A DNA stretch of 64,000 bases. Source: Nematocida homosporus (Eukaryota > Microsporidia). The stretch spans positions 186,001-250,000 of the forward strand of contig NW_026250689.1 of the NCBI RefSeq assembly GCF_024244095.1, read 5' to 3'. Below, one piece after another: positions 8,367 to 17,446 of the stretch. A program made the translations under genes and the position numbers. The notes beneath the pieces were generated by a model that worked only from the letters and a program-made list of their open reading frames with translations, was not told the DNA's origin and did no database searches. Numbering within the stretch: the stretch's first letter is position 1; each line of letters starts with the position of its first letter.

Positions 8367-11000
8367 TTACTTCTTGGCCTTGGCTTTTTTGGAGGGCTTG
8401 TGCTTCTTGTTACTCTTTTGACGTTGGGCGGTCTTGGCTTCATCGCGCATCTTGTCCTCTTTGCGTTTACGAGTTTCAGCTCTTTCTTGGAGGATTTCGG
8501 CGATGCGGGCATTACGTTGGTCTTGCTTTTCTTGGCGAATAGCTCGGGCCTTTGCGGTGATGGCTTCTAGGGCTTTAAGTTGAATGTCCTGGGGAGTGAC
8601 TGGCTGATCTGTGCTTGGTGTTGGGTTGGGAAGAGTAAGCATGGAAAGTGGGGCTTGGGCAAGGAGCCATTGGGGAAGAGGTCGGGGTTTTTTAAGCACG
8701 GGCTCGGCAACAGTCGTATACTCACTATTAGGAGCAACTGGGAGGGAAAGACCTTTCGCTTCTCTGATCTCTTTAAGCAAGCGAATTTCCTGGAAATTAG
8801 CAAAGATACTGGCATTTTGATAAATCTTAGGACAAGGCAAAGGCACAAAGCAGGGAAGGAAGATAATTTCACTCATTTTGATTTCACCTTCAAAACTAGC
8901 TCGGAAAACTCCATTCTCACCCGCCTTTTTAATCTGGCCCCGAAGTCCACTAACTGTTTTTAGCATAGCTCCCTCATACTGTGCGGCTTCATCGATCGTA
9001 TGGAACATATCTTTAACAAAAACAGTATGATTTTTGATCTGGTGCGGATACCCAACTAGTTTGAGCTTCTTCATGATTTTAGGCTGCTCGCCAACTTCTG
9101 TTTCCAGGCCATTAGCTGCAATCCGGAAGTTCTTATTCTCACCAAGCTTACGCAGAAGACAGAAACCAGTTCCAGGCGGATGAACCGGCCCGTAGAAAGT
9201 AATGTGGCAAGTTGCACTATCTGGAATGTACTTAAGCAGCCGATTACGAATAGGATCCTTGTTAAAGAAAAGAGGAACTGTTTGGAACCTTTGCCAGCCC
9301 ATGGAAACATAGTGGGCTTCTTTGGTTTTAAGCGTTTTCTTAAACCACTTATGACGTTTAATTCGGCCCTGGGCAAAAGCTAAGGAAAGTTCTTCTTCTT
9401 TGTTAGCACCTAAGATAAAGAGATTGGTGGGTCGATATGCCTGCATTGTGTCTGAAGGTAGAAGAATGGTTAGTTTAACATATTTACCTGGTGGAACACC
9501 TTCAATATGCACACGCTTATCTTCTGTATGACTAGCTAAAAGGGCCATAGACGTTTCAACGGCTTCTTTGACCTTATCTTTTTCTTGAGTAAAGATATCA
9601 CGAGTATCTTTTTCTTCCTCGTGGTACTCTTCATTGAATTTGTTGATATAATCTTCTTCCGTGACTTCTTTCTGCTTAAACATGCGACGAACGGCCTCTT
9701 CAGTCAGACCATCACTTGATTCTGATACATTACTATCATTTTCTTCATCACAATTACTTTCTTCACCCCTCTCACTATCTAAATTACTTTCATCATCAAA
9801 ATCACTCATATCACCTTCACCTTCATCTTCACTCTCACTCATTCTATCGCCATCCGTCTTATCTTTAGATAAACCAGACTGGTTATTGCTTAAGTCTAAG
9901 TTCTCTTTAAAATCAGCTGAGTTTTCAGTGGCTGGACTGTCCAGAATCAAGGCTTGCTGGGGATTGCTGAAGAGGGAGAAAGAGGTAGGGGTTAGTTGGT
10001 ACTCAGGAAGAGGCGGGGCAATGGCTTGCGTGGTTTGGAGATACACTGCATCCTGATCAACCCGCATACCACGTAGATCACTCATGGGCGCATAAAGAGG
10101 TTTCTTCCTTTCACTCAACCGCTTCTTCTGAGATGTAACTAAAGGACAAGGATCATCCATTATTTCGATTGATTCGGCCGAATAGTTGCCAATGCCTGGT
10201 AAATGGAAGGTAGTTGTCTTTTTTAAAGCCACTCCGCCTCTAACGTATCCAAATAAAGTAAACAACCGCATATCCTTACTATCACTAGGTACAGCTAAGT
10301 CTTCATCAAGTTGGAACCGATCAGTCACAATATAAGGATGCATTGACCGCCAAAGAATAGGTCTGTACTTCATTTGGGCAACAAATCGAGCTAAATTACT
10401 TACTTCCCGATCAAGATATCTACCTCCTAGGATTTTTGACATTGTAAAGATCTTAATGCCATCACAAATCTCAGTCCACATTCGCTTTTTGATCTTCTTG
10501 ACCAAAGCTCTTTGCTGACTTACATCCTTGATTAAATCCAACTTAGTTATCACACAAGTTATCTTAGGAAACCCATGCGTCTTCAGAAGATTCAACATTT
10601 CAAAAGTTTCAATCTCTAAACCCACTGAAGCATCAATAGTTAAAATAACTAAATCAGCTACTTTAGACGCATCAACCATAGAAACTAAATCGGCTGGACA
10701 TTCAAATAAGGAAATTCTCTTGGCTTTACCGACCATTAAAGATACAATACCTGTAATCTTATCTATTTTTTGCCGCGTATACTTGCGAATGACCGAAGAT
10801 AGTAATAAAGACTTGCCCGAATCTTTGGGACCAAATACCACAACTAGAGGCGGAGCTGGTTCAATACCATAAGTACGCATTGGAATAGGCGTCTGGTACT
10901 TGCTCTCCTCGTATTTGAGCTTCTTCATTGTAGCAAAGCGACTGAGATGCTTTTCAGAAGTTCTAGTGCGTTTAGAAACTTCCCGAGTAGTTTCAGTCAT
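8367..11000 (-). CDS. BMS1: Ribosome biogenesis GTPase BMS1
   Basis: The 877-aa protein has the order expected for Bms1. A basic N terminus is followed by a GTPase domain with P-loop GPKDSGKS (residues 57-64) and a TKLD specificity motif, then the MHPYIVTDRF motif that ends the Bms1/Tsr1 G domain. A long acidic Ser/Asp/Glu-rich region (about 390-450) comes next, then the conserved C-terminal domain, and a Lys/Arg-rich tail. In yeast Bms1 binds Rcl1 and is needed for early 18S rRNA cleavage in the small-subunit processome. It is shorter than yeast Bms1 (about 1180 aa). The coding-strand upstream region carries an AAATTT-like box. It converges with the 7507 gene. Confidence 0.9.
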   Translation of the reverse strand: MTETTREVSKRTRTSEKHLSRFATMKKLKYEESKYQTPIPMRTYGIEPAPPLVVVFGPKDSGKSLLLSSVIRKYTRQKIDKITGIVSLMVGKAKRISLFECPADLVSMVDASKVADLVILTIDASVGLEIETFEMLNLLKTHGFPKITCVITKLDLIKDVSQQRALVKKIKKRMWTEICDGIKIFTMSKILGGRYLDREVSNLARFVAQMKYRPILWRSMHPYIVTDRFQLDEDLAVPSDSKDMRLFTLFGYVRGGVALKKTTTFHLPGIGNYSAESIEIMDDPCPLVTSQKKRLSERKKPLYAPMSDLRGMRVDQDAVYLQTTQAIAPPLPEYQLTPTSFSLFSNPQQALILDSPATENSADFKENLDLSNNQSGLSKDKTDGDRMSESEDEGEGDMSDFDDESNLDSERGEESNCDEENDSNVSESSDGLTEEAVRRMFKQKEVTEEDYINKFNEEYHEEEKDTRDIFTQEKDKVKEAVETSMALLASHTEDKRVHIEGVPPGKYVKLTILLPSDTMQAYRPTNLFILGANKEEELSLAFAQGRIKRHKWFKKTLKTKEAHYVSMGWQRFQTVPLFFNKDPIRNRLLKYIPDSATCHITFYGPVHPPGTGFCLLRKLGENKNFRIAANGLETEVGEQPKIMKKLKLVGYPHQIKNHTVFVKDMFHTIDEAAQYEGAMLKTVSGLRGQIKKAGENGVFRASFEGEIKMSEIIFLPCFVPLPCPKIYQNASIFANFQEIRLLKEIREAKGLSLPVAPNSEYTTVAEPVLKKPRPLPQWLLAQAPLSMLTLPNPTPSTDQPVTPQDIQLKALEAITAKARAIRQEKQDQRNARIAEILQERAETRKRKEDKMRDEAKTAQRQKSNKKHKPSKKAKAKK

Positions 11001-11530
11001 TTTCTAAATTTTTTGACCGTTAGTGATATCTGGATTGAGTTTAGTTTAGGTTGCGTTGTGTAATGTTTAGGTTGTGTAGCGTTTAAGGTGTGTAATGCTT
11101 AAGGTGTGTAATGTTTCTATTGAGTTTGTTTCTATTGAGTTTGTTTCTATTGGGTTGAGTTGAATTGAGTTGAGTTGAGTTAATTTGTAGTGTCTTATAT
11201 TATAGGTTGGATTAAGTCGAATTGAGTTGGATTGAGTTAAGATGAAGTTAAATATTAAATTGGTATTGATCTATTGGATTGCTAAGTTATAGTTGATTGG
11301 GTTAGGTTAAGTTGGTGGTGTGGTGTGAAGCGAAGTAGTGTGGTGTAAAGTGAGGCTGCTGGATTGGTGTAGGGGTTGAGTTGGGTGGGTAGTCGTTAAT
11401 GGTGGCTGGATTGGATTGGAAATAATGGATTGGATTGGAATGGACTGAAAATAATATGGGAATAGTATTGGGTGGGGTGTGGATGAGATGAGATTGAGTA
11501 TATCTGGATTGCTTTGATTTTATTAGTGTG
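11001..11530. repeat. G/T-rich low-complexity spacer
   Basis: Words such as TTTCTATTGAGTTTG and GGTGTGTAATG recur between divergent BMS1 and the 11531 gene. No gene seen. Confidence 0.5.
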
Positions 11531-12130
11531 ATGCTTGGGATGAGTAAAGAACCGGGTGGTTTGGTTGGTAGTGAATTTACTCGGTATTTGTTGGGTAGAA
11601 CGTGTGCTTCGGTGGGGTTGGTTCTGGGGTGTGCTTCTGGACGAGCTTTGGCACAGATGCATTCGGCACGGATCTTCTTGACCTTGGATGAGATTCGGGA
11701 ACGAGGCGTGCGAGTGGATAGTGGGTCAGAAGTAGCTGAGTGTTTGGTTCGGGGGTTAAAATTAGTCTCTTCGGGTGTAATGGTGGCAAGTGGATCGTCG
11801 CTTTTGTTTCGGGGATGTGAGTCGCTTTATTTGCTGGGTGAACTTGGCCTGTCTGCCCAGGTCTTTTATAGAATTTACCGAGCTTATCAGCGGCGGATGA
11901 ATTTACAGGAAGGGAAGGCTGGAGGTAGTGTGGGTGGTGAGTTGGCTAAGATGTATACTCGGGCTGGTGCTATTTTGGTTTGTGATGCTGTTGAGGCGGC
12001 TTCGTTTATTTTGGAAATCTGGCCGTTGTATTTGGTTGTTGGACTAGTGCGAGGTGGCTCTTGTCTCTGGTATTACCATGGAAACGTCTTGGAATGGTGT
12101 AAAGAGGTCTATCGTTGGTGTTTCAAATGA
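11531..12130 (+). CDS. Membrane-associated hypothetical protein
   Basis: The protein is about 200 aa with several moderately hydrophobic helices (CLVRGLKLVSSGVMVASGSS, IWPLYLVVGLVRGG). ATGs occur at 11531 and 11540; the second (MSKEPGG) is equally possible. It resembles PEX11-like small membrane proteins in general layout only, and microsporidia are thought to lack peroxisomes, so I assign no function. Its TGA overlaps the ATG of the next gene as ATGA, so the two may share one transcript. G/T-rich codon usage continues the composition of the 5' flank. Confidence 0.6.
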   Translation: MLGMSKEPGGLVGSEFTRYLLGRTCASVGLVLGCASGRALAQMHSARIFLTLDEIRERGVRVDSGSEVAECLVRGLKLVSSGVMVASGSSLLFRGCESLYLLGELGLSAQVFYRIYRAYQRRMNLQEGKAGGSVGGELAKMYTRAGAILVCDAVEAASFILEIWPLYLVVGLVRGGSCLWYYHGNVLEWCKEVYRWCFK

Positions 12131-13182
12131 AGCAAGCGGTCGGACAGTCCAGGAAGGAACTGGAAAACAAAGGGGCCGAAGTTAAGACCTTACAGAATGA
12201 TGCTGGTGGCGGGGCTAAAAGTTGTGAGGTTAAGGGCGGTGGAGGGGAGAAGCGAAATCGGCATTGGTTTTGGCGGCTATTACTGGAAATAAGGCCGCCG
12301 ACGCTGGTAGCTAATCCTTATAAGGCCTCGGCCGGTCTGGTGGCCTTACTGCTGTCAAAAGGAGGATCAACAATACTTAGCTGGTATGCCCGGTTTGTCT
12401 TTGTCTCCTTTATAGTAGAGTGTCTTTCTTATCGGCGGTGGGCTATGGCTTTGGCTCGTTCGCTGCCTTTATTGGGTTTGGGGTTGGATTTAGTTGTTGT
12501 GGAATACCATGTAGATCGATCTTTTTGGGTTTTGGCCTTGATTGTTAGTGCTCATTTGTTATTGGTGATTAGTAGTGGGCTGACTGAGGAAGACTGGCTT
12601 AGCTTGTTGGGAACTAGCTTATTGGCCGGCGCGATGGTGATTGTTGAGATGGTGACACCTAAGATTCATAATAGTGCAGATCATTTGGTCTTTTATTTGA
12701 ACACGCGGTTTTATCTGCTGCTTATTTTGGGAATCCTGGTGCAATTGGCGTATACGGCTGCTTATAGTGTGCTGGCTCTGTTAGAGAAACCTAGAGGTCT
12801 TCGCTGGAGTAGTTTGGTCTTAGGTGTTTTGTCTGGCGTGGCACTGCTCGTATCATTTAAACTGTGCACAACAGCCATTCAGGATGCGGAGCTAGAAATC
12901 GACAGTCACATACCGGATATTTTGATGCCCAGAACACCGGCCAATTGGGTCCCTTCTGATTCGTCTCATTGGACGAAGACTCTACAAGAGAAGCCTCCTG
13001 CTCAGCACAATGGCAAATCTTCTTACGTTCCTCAACCAGGCCAAAGAAGCAAGCGACCGCATCATCGAGCTCACCGAGTGCGTTCAGGCCGCCGAGGCGT
13101 TACGCATTCACACAAACACCGCCGGCACCACGCCCACCCCCGACACAGCCGAGGCCATGCAAAGCATTCAGCAAGACTTTAA
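12127..13182 (+). CDS. Multi-pass membrane protein, unknown function
   Basis: The ATG at 12127 overlaps the upstream stop (ATGA). The 351-aa product has a charged N terminus of about 50 residues, then roughly seven hydrophobic segments between about residues 65 and 255. A polar tail ends in a His/Arg/Ser-rich stretch. The last 58 codons run in another frame through the beginning of the SNARE gene (13010-13182). That odd composition suggests the tail is read-through of the overlapping gene and not a domain. I do not recognise the family. Confidence 0.55.
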   Translation: MKQAVGQSRKELENKGAEVKTLQNDAGGGAKSCEVKGGGGEKRNRHWFWRLLLEIRPPTLVANPYKASAGLVALLLSKGGSTILSWYARFVFVSFIVECLSYRRWAMALARSLPLLGLGLDLVVVEYHVDRSFWVLALIVSAHLLLVISSGLTEEDWLSLLGTSLLAGAMVIVEMVTPKIHNSADHLVFYLNTRFYLLLILGILVQLAYTAAYSVLALLEKPRGLRWSSLVLGVLSGVALLVSFKLCTTAIQDAELEIDSHIPDILMPRTPANWVPSDSSHWTKTLQEKPPAQHNGKSSYVPQPGQRSKRPHHRAHRVRSGRRGVTHSHKHRRHHAHPRHSRGHAKHSARL

Positions 13183-13804
13183 AACGCGCACAGAAGAGAT
13201 TCGTCGCTTTCTTGCTCAGCTCAAAGAGACCAACGAAGCCCATCTATTAACCCACGGCCTTGACCGTACTTTCACCACTCGAAACACGCATTTTCAAACT
13301 CTAGTTCGCCGGCTGACGCATGCCATTGAAGACTTTCGACGCATTCAAGAAGGATTTACTCGGGCCCAAAGAGAGCGCTTGCATGCTCAGTACTTAGTTG
13401 CTAAGCCAGAGGCCACTCCAGACGAACTCGCAGATCTAGAAGATAAAATACGGGGCCGCCCTATTCTTCAATCACTTTTCACCATTGGCAACCGCCGCAC
13501 CAAAGAAACTATTCTCCAGGCCGAGCAGAGAAGACTCTCTATCGAAGGGCTTCTTCATGGAATCGAAGAGATTAAGGAGGTTTCAAGTGATCTGGTTGAT
13601 TACATTTCAACTAACGGTTGTGAGGTCGATCGTATTCATGTTGATGTTAAAAGCACCAGCAACCAAGCACAGATTACGGAAAAGTCTCTTGAGAAGATAG
13701 CCATCTCTCGTATTCGCGTTCAAAAGGCCAAAAAAGCCGCAGTCTTTCTAACCACCACAATCATTATCTTCCTTCTTTTAATTCTTATTCATAAGCTGTG
13801 CTAA
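13010..13804 (+). CDS. Syntaxin-like Qa-SNARE
   Basis: The 264-aa protein has an N-terminal helical region like the syntaxin Habc bundle, a SNARE motif at about residues 180-235, and a C-terminal membrane anchor (AVFLTTTIIIFLLLILIHKLC). The SNARE segment aligns without gaps to syntaxin 1A over the SDLVDYISTNGCEVDRI stretch. The central position that is Gln in Qa-SNAREs is Asn here (TNG for SQG). SNAREs of this class sit on target membranes and drive vesicle fusion. The start overlaps the preceding gene by 173 bases; the ATG is the first in frame and the N terminus looks complete. Confidence 0.75.
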   Translation: MANLLTFLNQAKEASDRIIELTECVQAAEALRIHTNTAGTTPTPDTAEAMQSIQQDFKTRTEEIRRFLAQLKETNEAHLLTHGLDRTFTTRNTHFQTLVRRLTHAIEDFRRIQEGFTRAQRERLHAQYLVAKPEATPDELADLEDKIRGRPILQSLFTIGNRRTKETILQAEQRRLSIEGLLHGIEEIKEVSSDLVDYISTNGCEVDRIHVDVKSTSNQAQITEKSLEKIAISRIRVQKAKKAAVFLTTTIIIFLLLILIHKLC

Positions 13805-14316
13805 ATATGGCCTTTGCCTTTGATTCTTAGTACAATAGCAAGCCTTCAGACATCTGGACAGTTAAATAAAGACAACCAGTTAGTACTTAAGATCCTGTTT
13901 GTTACTTAAGATGGGGTAACACAATTGCTGTGCTTATCAGGAAATGATGGACTTACTATTGGGTTAGTATACTAGCCAAACCATCTCTAAATTTGGAAGT
14001 GTTATCTGGCAGCTAAGTTACAATGAATATAAATAGAGGTAAGGTTTAATAGTCCTAGCAAGCCCTTTAATCTAATAAAAGAAGATCGTTAGCACTGTTG
14101 TTTTATATGGCCCAGACAGTCTTTAAATTCCCGGGTTTATTTATTCGTAAGTCTGTTTATAGATAGGCGAATTTCCTTATTTGGTACCTTTGTTCCCATC
14201 TTTTCAGACCGAACATGTTCTTAACAGAATATATAACAAATACGTTAATTTGTTTCGACCGGCTCGCGATAACCCCTATTATATCTATGAAAAAGCGCAC
14301 TTGTTGTTAGCTCTAC
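13805..14316. other. Intergenic, no gene seen
   Basis: About 510 bases between the SNARE gene and a minus-strand membrane-protein gene, which converge here. It is AT-rich without the usual keto/amino low-complexity tracts. A 67-codon open frame at 14181-14384 overlaps the next gene and has no recognisable features. I see no RNA gene. Confidence 0.5.
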
Positions 14317-15081
14317 TTAGTTGCCTATCCTCTTGCGAATTTGTTCGCAGCTGCGATAAATCTCTTGTTTTACTTCATCACTAAGCCGGAAGTAGTTAAG
14401 ACCATTAGGTTGAGTTATAGCAATGATCATTCCCACCAGAACCAAGCAAACAACTACGACTTTAGTTATTTGGAAAAGCATCGCTAAGAGCGCGGCTTTT
14501 CTTTGGGCTGGAGACAACTGAATGCCATCGGCCTTCTCCTTTCGCATGCTCCTCCAAATGGAATATGTCTGGAAGGACCGTATCAAGATGTAGACCACAA
14601 CAGAAGTAAAGCAAATGACTGGGCTTACCACGCTAGGACTGAACATTAGTCCGACAAGAACAGCGCATCCCAGAAGCAACATCACTACCGCTTTAAATAT
14701 TCTTGAGAGTACGTATGCACTGGGCGGGGTTATCTCATTTAACTTGTTCTGCAGGGTATATCTAACGATAGTACTACCGATAGTTAGTATAAGCTGAATT
14801 AAGAAGCAAAGCGCCAAAACTATTAGAGCTACTATAACTAAGATGAACCTACTGCCACTCGCGTCCATCACAGTGATGCAAGCAAGATTAATAAAGAAGA
14901 TAGTTATGACGGTGATAATGGGAGATAACAAAAATCGGAAGAGATAGAATCCATTTAGTGGAATGAGCTTCTTGAATTTATCAGCTTGCTTTTTGGCAGA
15001 ATAAACATACTCCTCAAAGACATTGTTGGGGCTACTCATTGTTTCACTATTTGCTTTCTTATCTTGTGGTTTTGAGTACAT
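14317..15081 (-). CDS. Four- to six-span membrane protein with palindrome promoter
   Basis: The 254-aa protein has a polar N terminus of about 45 residues, then hydrophobic segments near 46-75, 80-105, 130-150, 152-172 and 198-220, and a short basic tail. There is no cleavable signal peptide. The family is not recognised. The ATG at 15081 is preceded at 38 bases by TTTCCTAAAAAGGAAA, a near copy of the palindrome found before three other membrane-protein genes at 29-32 kb. That promoter link is the main clue to its role. Inference: a surface or host-exposed protein expressed with that group. Confidence 0.65.
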   Translation of the reverse strand: MYSKPQDKKANSETMSSPNNVFEEYVYSAKKQADKFKKLIPLNGFYLFRFLLSPIITVITIFFINLACITVMDASGSRFILVIVALIVLALCFLIQLILTIGSTIVRYTLQNKLNEITPPSAYVLSRIFKAVVMLLLGCAVLVGLMFSPSVVSPVICFTSVVVYILIRSFQTYSIWRSMRKEKADGIQLSPAQRKAALLAMLFQITKVVVVCLVLVGMIIAITQPNGLNYFRLSDEVKQEIYRSCEQIRKRIGN

Positions 15082-15119
15082 TATTATATCACTAAAAAAC
15101 AGATTTATCCGTCATCAAA

Positions 15120-15135
15120 TTTCCTAAAAAGGAAA
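15120..15135. promoter_or_regulatory. Palindromic operator-like site, near copy
   Basis: TTTCCTAAAAAGGAAA keeps both half sites (TTTCCT and AGGAAA) of the 29-32 kb palindrome and differs only in the central four bases. It lies 38 bases upstream of the ATG at 15081. The flanks also resemble the other copies (AAA before, TAA after). Confidence 0.65.
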
Positions 15136-15832
15136 TAACGCTTTTTTATCTATGAGTATTTATAAATAGCAATTATTGCTGATTTTGATCTTTTGATTTT
15201 GTTGACTGTTTTAATCCTTTCCTAACTGGGCTTTTATAATGTCCTTGGGTAGGAACGGTTCCTGTAACTAATACAAATTGCATCAGTGACATAGCTCAAT
15301 ATAATATAATCGTGTTTTTCTTACAAGTACACAATGGTAGATGTAATGATGACGTCATATTCAAATTTTAGTAACTTCGAGTTGATATTGGATAAGATTT
15401 GATATCATGCGAGTTCTTTACTAACCAATACGGCTACGATAGTATTGTAGAATTATGAACAAATATGTAAGAGCTTACCAATCAATGAATAAAGGGTTTC
15501 GTGTAAAAGAAGGAGTAGTTTCTGTAACAGCACTATCTCTACTCTTCCATTTCATTTGTAGATTTGTTTAATTAACCCACCACTATCACTCATTACATCT
15601 AATTATTAAGTTGGGCCTAACCCAGTCATTCCTTTATTATTACCTGTTATCAGCATTACTATCCCAATACTAACCTCTCTTCTATCCCACTCAACTCTAC
15701 CCCACCCAACCCATCCTAACCCAATACTACCCATCACACTACCCATCACAACCTAACCCTCTACAACTCTATCCTACAATCAAAACTAACACTAACCCAC
15801 CATAACCCAGTAACTGTTTTTTTTACAGATAC
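15136..15832. other. Intergenic spacer upstream of NHP2
   Basis: The left part is AT-rich unique DNA. From about 15580 it becomes A/C-rich low complexity (CCCAATACTAAC-type words), the usual 5' flank of plus-strand genes here. It ends in a run of T followed by ACAGATAC directly before the NHP2 ATG. No gene or RNA seen. Confidence 0.5.
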
Positions 15833-16168
15833 ATGTCCGACCACTTTAAGAAGCTCTATGTTTCAACCGATGTTCTTGCTATGGTCCGTCCTAAAATAAA
15901 TGAGTCCGGATGCAAGAGAGGTATTAAAGCCGTTCAAAAGATTCTTCGTACTAATCCAACTGGTTTAGTTCTTCTAGCAAATGATGTCTCACCAGCTGAT
16001 CTCGTTGCTCACTTCCCAGGCCTTTGCCAAGAGAAGCGAATTCCTCTCTTCTATCTTCACAGCCGATTTGATCTCACCACTGATCAAGATAAGCCCGTCA
16101 CTATTATGTTCCTCCCCGACTCTCTCCTCAACCCCACCGAGCGTTCTCTCCTCCCCAGCAATAAATAG
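15833..16168 (+). CDS. NHP2: H/ACA snoRNP protein NHP2 (L7Ae family)
   Basis: The 111-aa L7Ae/L30e-fold protein carries the RNA-binding signature in the form KRGIKAVQKILR, then GLVLLANDVSPADLVAHFPGLC. The words VSPAD and HFPGLC, and the short length, match Nhp2 better than Snu13 (which has AADCEPIEI) or ribosomal eL8. Nhp2 is a core protein of H/ACA snoRNPs that guide rRNA pseudouridylation, and acts in the nucleolus. The start follows a T9 tract and ACAG, which looks like a 3' splice site, but no convincing upstream coding exon is visible. AATAAA encodes the last two residues before TAG. Confidence 0.8.
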   Translation: MSDHFKKLYVSTDVLAMVRPKINESGCKRGIKAVQKILRTNPTGLVLLANDVSPADLVAHFPGLCQEKRIPLFYLHSRFDLTTDQDKPVTIMFLPDSLLNPTERSLLPSNK

Positions 16169-16283
16169 GTTTAACGTACTTGTTTTAGTCAACTTGAGTT
16201 AAATTAAGATAGTATTAAGTTGGTATTGGGTTGGTATTGGGTTGGTATTGGGTTAGTGTAGTGTATTAAGATGGTATTAAGTA

Positions 16284-16655
16284 AGCATTTATTGTTCGAC
16301 ATCATCTAAGTTAGTATTAGGTTGGTATTAGGTTGGTGGTTGGTAGTAAATTTACAAGTATTAGATAAAGATTGAGATTAAGATATGAGAGAGATTTTTC
16401 AAAGGGATTCATCTAGATCTCAACGAGATAAGCGAGTGTTAGATGTCTGATGGAAGAGGTGAGTCTCTAACTGATAAATCTAAAGAACACATCCAAAACG
16501 TTGCATATTCTTGACAATCACCTTAATACCACCTTAATACCATACTTACTATCTGAGTAACCCAATACAATACGTTTCTTTATCTTTGATTGAGTTAGTA
16601 GTGAGTTAGTATTGAGTTGGTTTAGGATTAAGAGGGATCTTTCTTCCTATGGACA
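16284..16655. repeat. Diverged intergenic repeat, copy A
   Basis: This segment is collinear with 20945-21315. Matching blocks in the same order and spacing include TTATTGTTCGACATCATC against TTATTATGCGATATCATC, AAATCTAA near 16477 with CCAAAACGTTGCAT near 16503, and an AGGGATCTTTCTTCC block near 16633. It could be an old duplicated spacer or a noncoding RNA family. Confidence 0.45.
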
Positions 16656-16946
16656 TAACAATAACTTAACTTAATCATAACATAACATAACATAACTCAA
16701 CATAACTCAATCATAACTTAACTCAATCATAACTCAACTTAATCATAACTCAACCCAATCATAACTTAACCCAACGTAATCATAACTTAACTCCACTTAA
16801 CTCAACTCAATCATAACTCAACTCAATCATAACTCAACTCAATCATAACTTAACACCAACTGAATAGCAAATTAGATAGTGCCGCCGAAGCTAGCAGACT
16901 TTATTGCTTTACCATAACCGGCTGCAAGACTTAAAGACCATCCGAC
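16656..16946. repeat. A/C-rich tandem low complexity
   Basis: Repeats of the words AATCATAACTCAACTC and CATAACTTAAC fill most of 16670-16850. No gene seen. Together with the previous segment it fills the gap between NHP2 and the next minus-strand gene. Confidence 0.5.
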
Positions 16947-17408
16947 CTATAAAGACTGTTTAACCGACTTAACTCGTTCCTGCGCCTTATCAGCCATTGA
17001 CTTTCCACAGGATATAACAGCTGATATGCGCTGGCAGATGTTTTGGTGAATCCATGCCGAAAGACATTTGCTCAGACAGCACATCTTCGCTAAACCGTTC
17101 TTCAAAACCGGCACTCTTTCTACTACACTGCATAACATTTGCTTAAGATATTGCCAAAGAGCTCTTAAGTGTTGGATAACAACGGAAGTACAACGAACAG
17201 CTCCTGACCAGTAGGGAGAGCTTTGCATCTTACGCACCCAGACAATGGCAGCTAAACGGTCGCCTATTACTTTGGCACCGCCGGCTAAATAAATGGCGAT
17301 AAGAACGGCTAAGACAGCTAGGGCCGTAATTGGCCGAAAGAGGGACCTAGTTCGTTTTGGGGTCTTATTAGGCTTATTAGTCTTTGCTTGTACCTTCCAG
17401 TTCTTCAT
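16947..17408 (-). CDS. Single-pass membrane protein, unknown
   Basis: The frame opens at a TTG, but the first ATG is at 17408, giving 153 aa. A basic, Pro-containing N terminus (KPNKTPKRTR) is followed by one hydrophobic segment at about residues 27-45 (ITALAVLAVLIAIYLAGGA), then a Cys- and basic-rich tail with several short helices. This is the layout of a type II or signal-anchored protein. The family is not recognised. It lies 38 bases downstream of the AN1 gene on the same strand. Confidence 0.55.
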   Translation of the reverse strand: MKNWKVQAKTNKPNKTPKRTRSLFRPITALAVLAVLIAIYLAGGAKVIGDRLAAIVWVRKMQSSPYWSGAVRCTSVVIQHLRALWQYLKQMLCSVVERVPVLKNGLAKMCCLSKCLSAWIHQNICQRISAVISCGKSMADKAQERVKSVKQSL

Positions 17409-17446
17409 GGCTAAGCAAAAAAAAGAAGCATAAATAGGCCTATCGA

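Noticed and set aside
11531..12130. PEX11 assignment
   Set aside because: Only general size and helix layout match; no conserved motif, and microsporidia are not expected to have peroxisomes.
12969..13250. 93-codon frame overlapping the SNARE start
   Set aside because: It is the third frame of the same DNA; the SNARE frame has clear homology and this one has none.
14181..14384. 67-codon plus-strand frame
   Set aside because: Non-ATG start, no features, and it runs into the antisense of the 14317 gene.
15812..15832. Possible 20-bp intron (GTAACT to ACAG) before NHP2
   Set aside because: No coding exon upstream and the ATG lies after it; kept only as a start-context observation.
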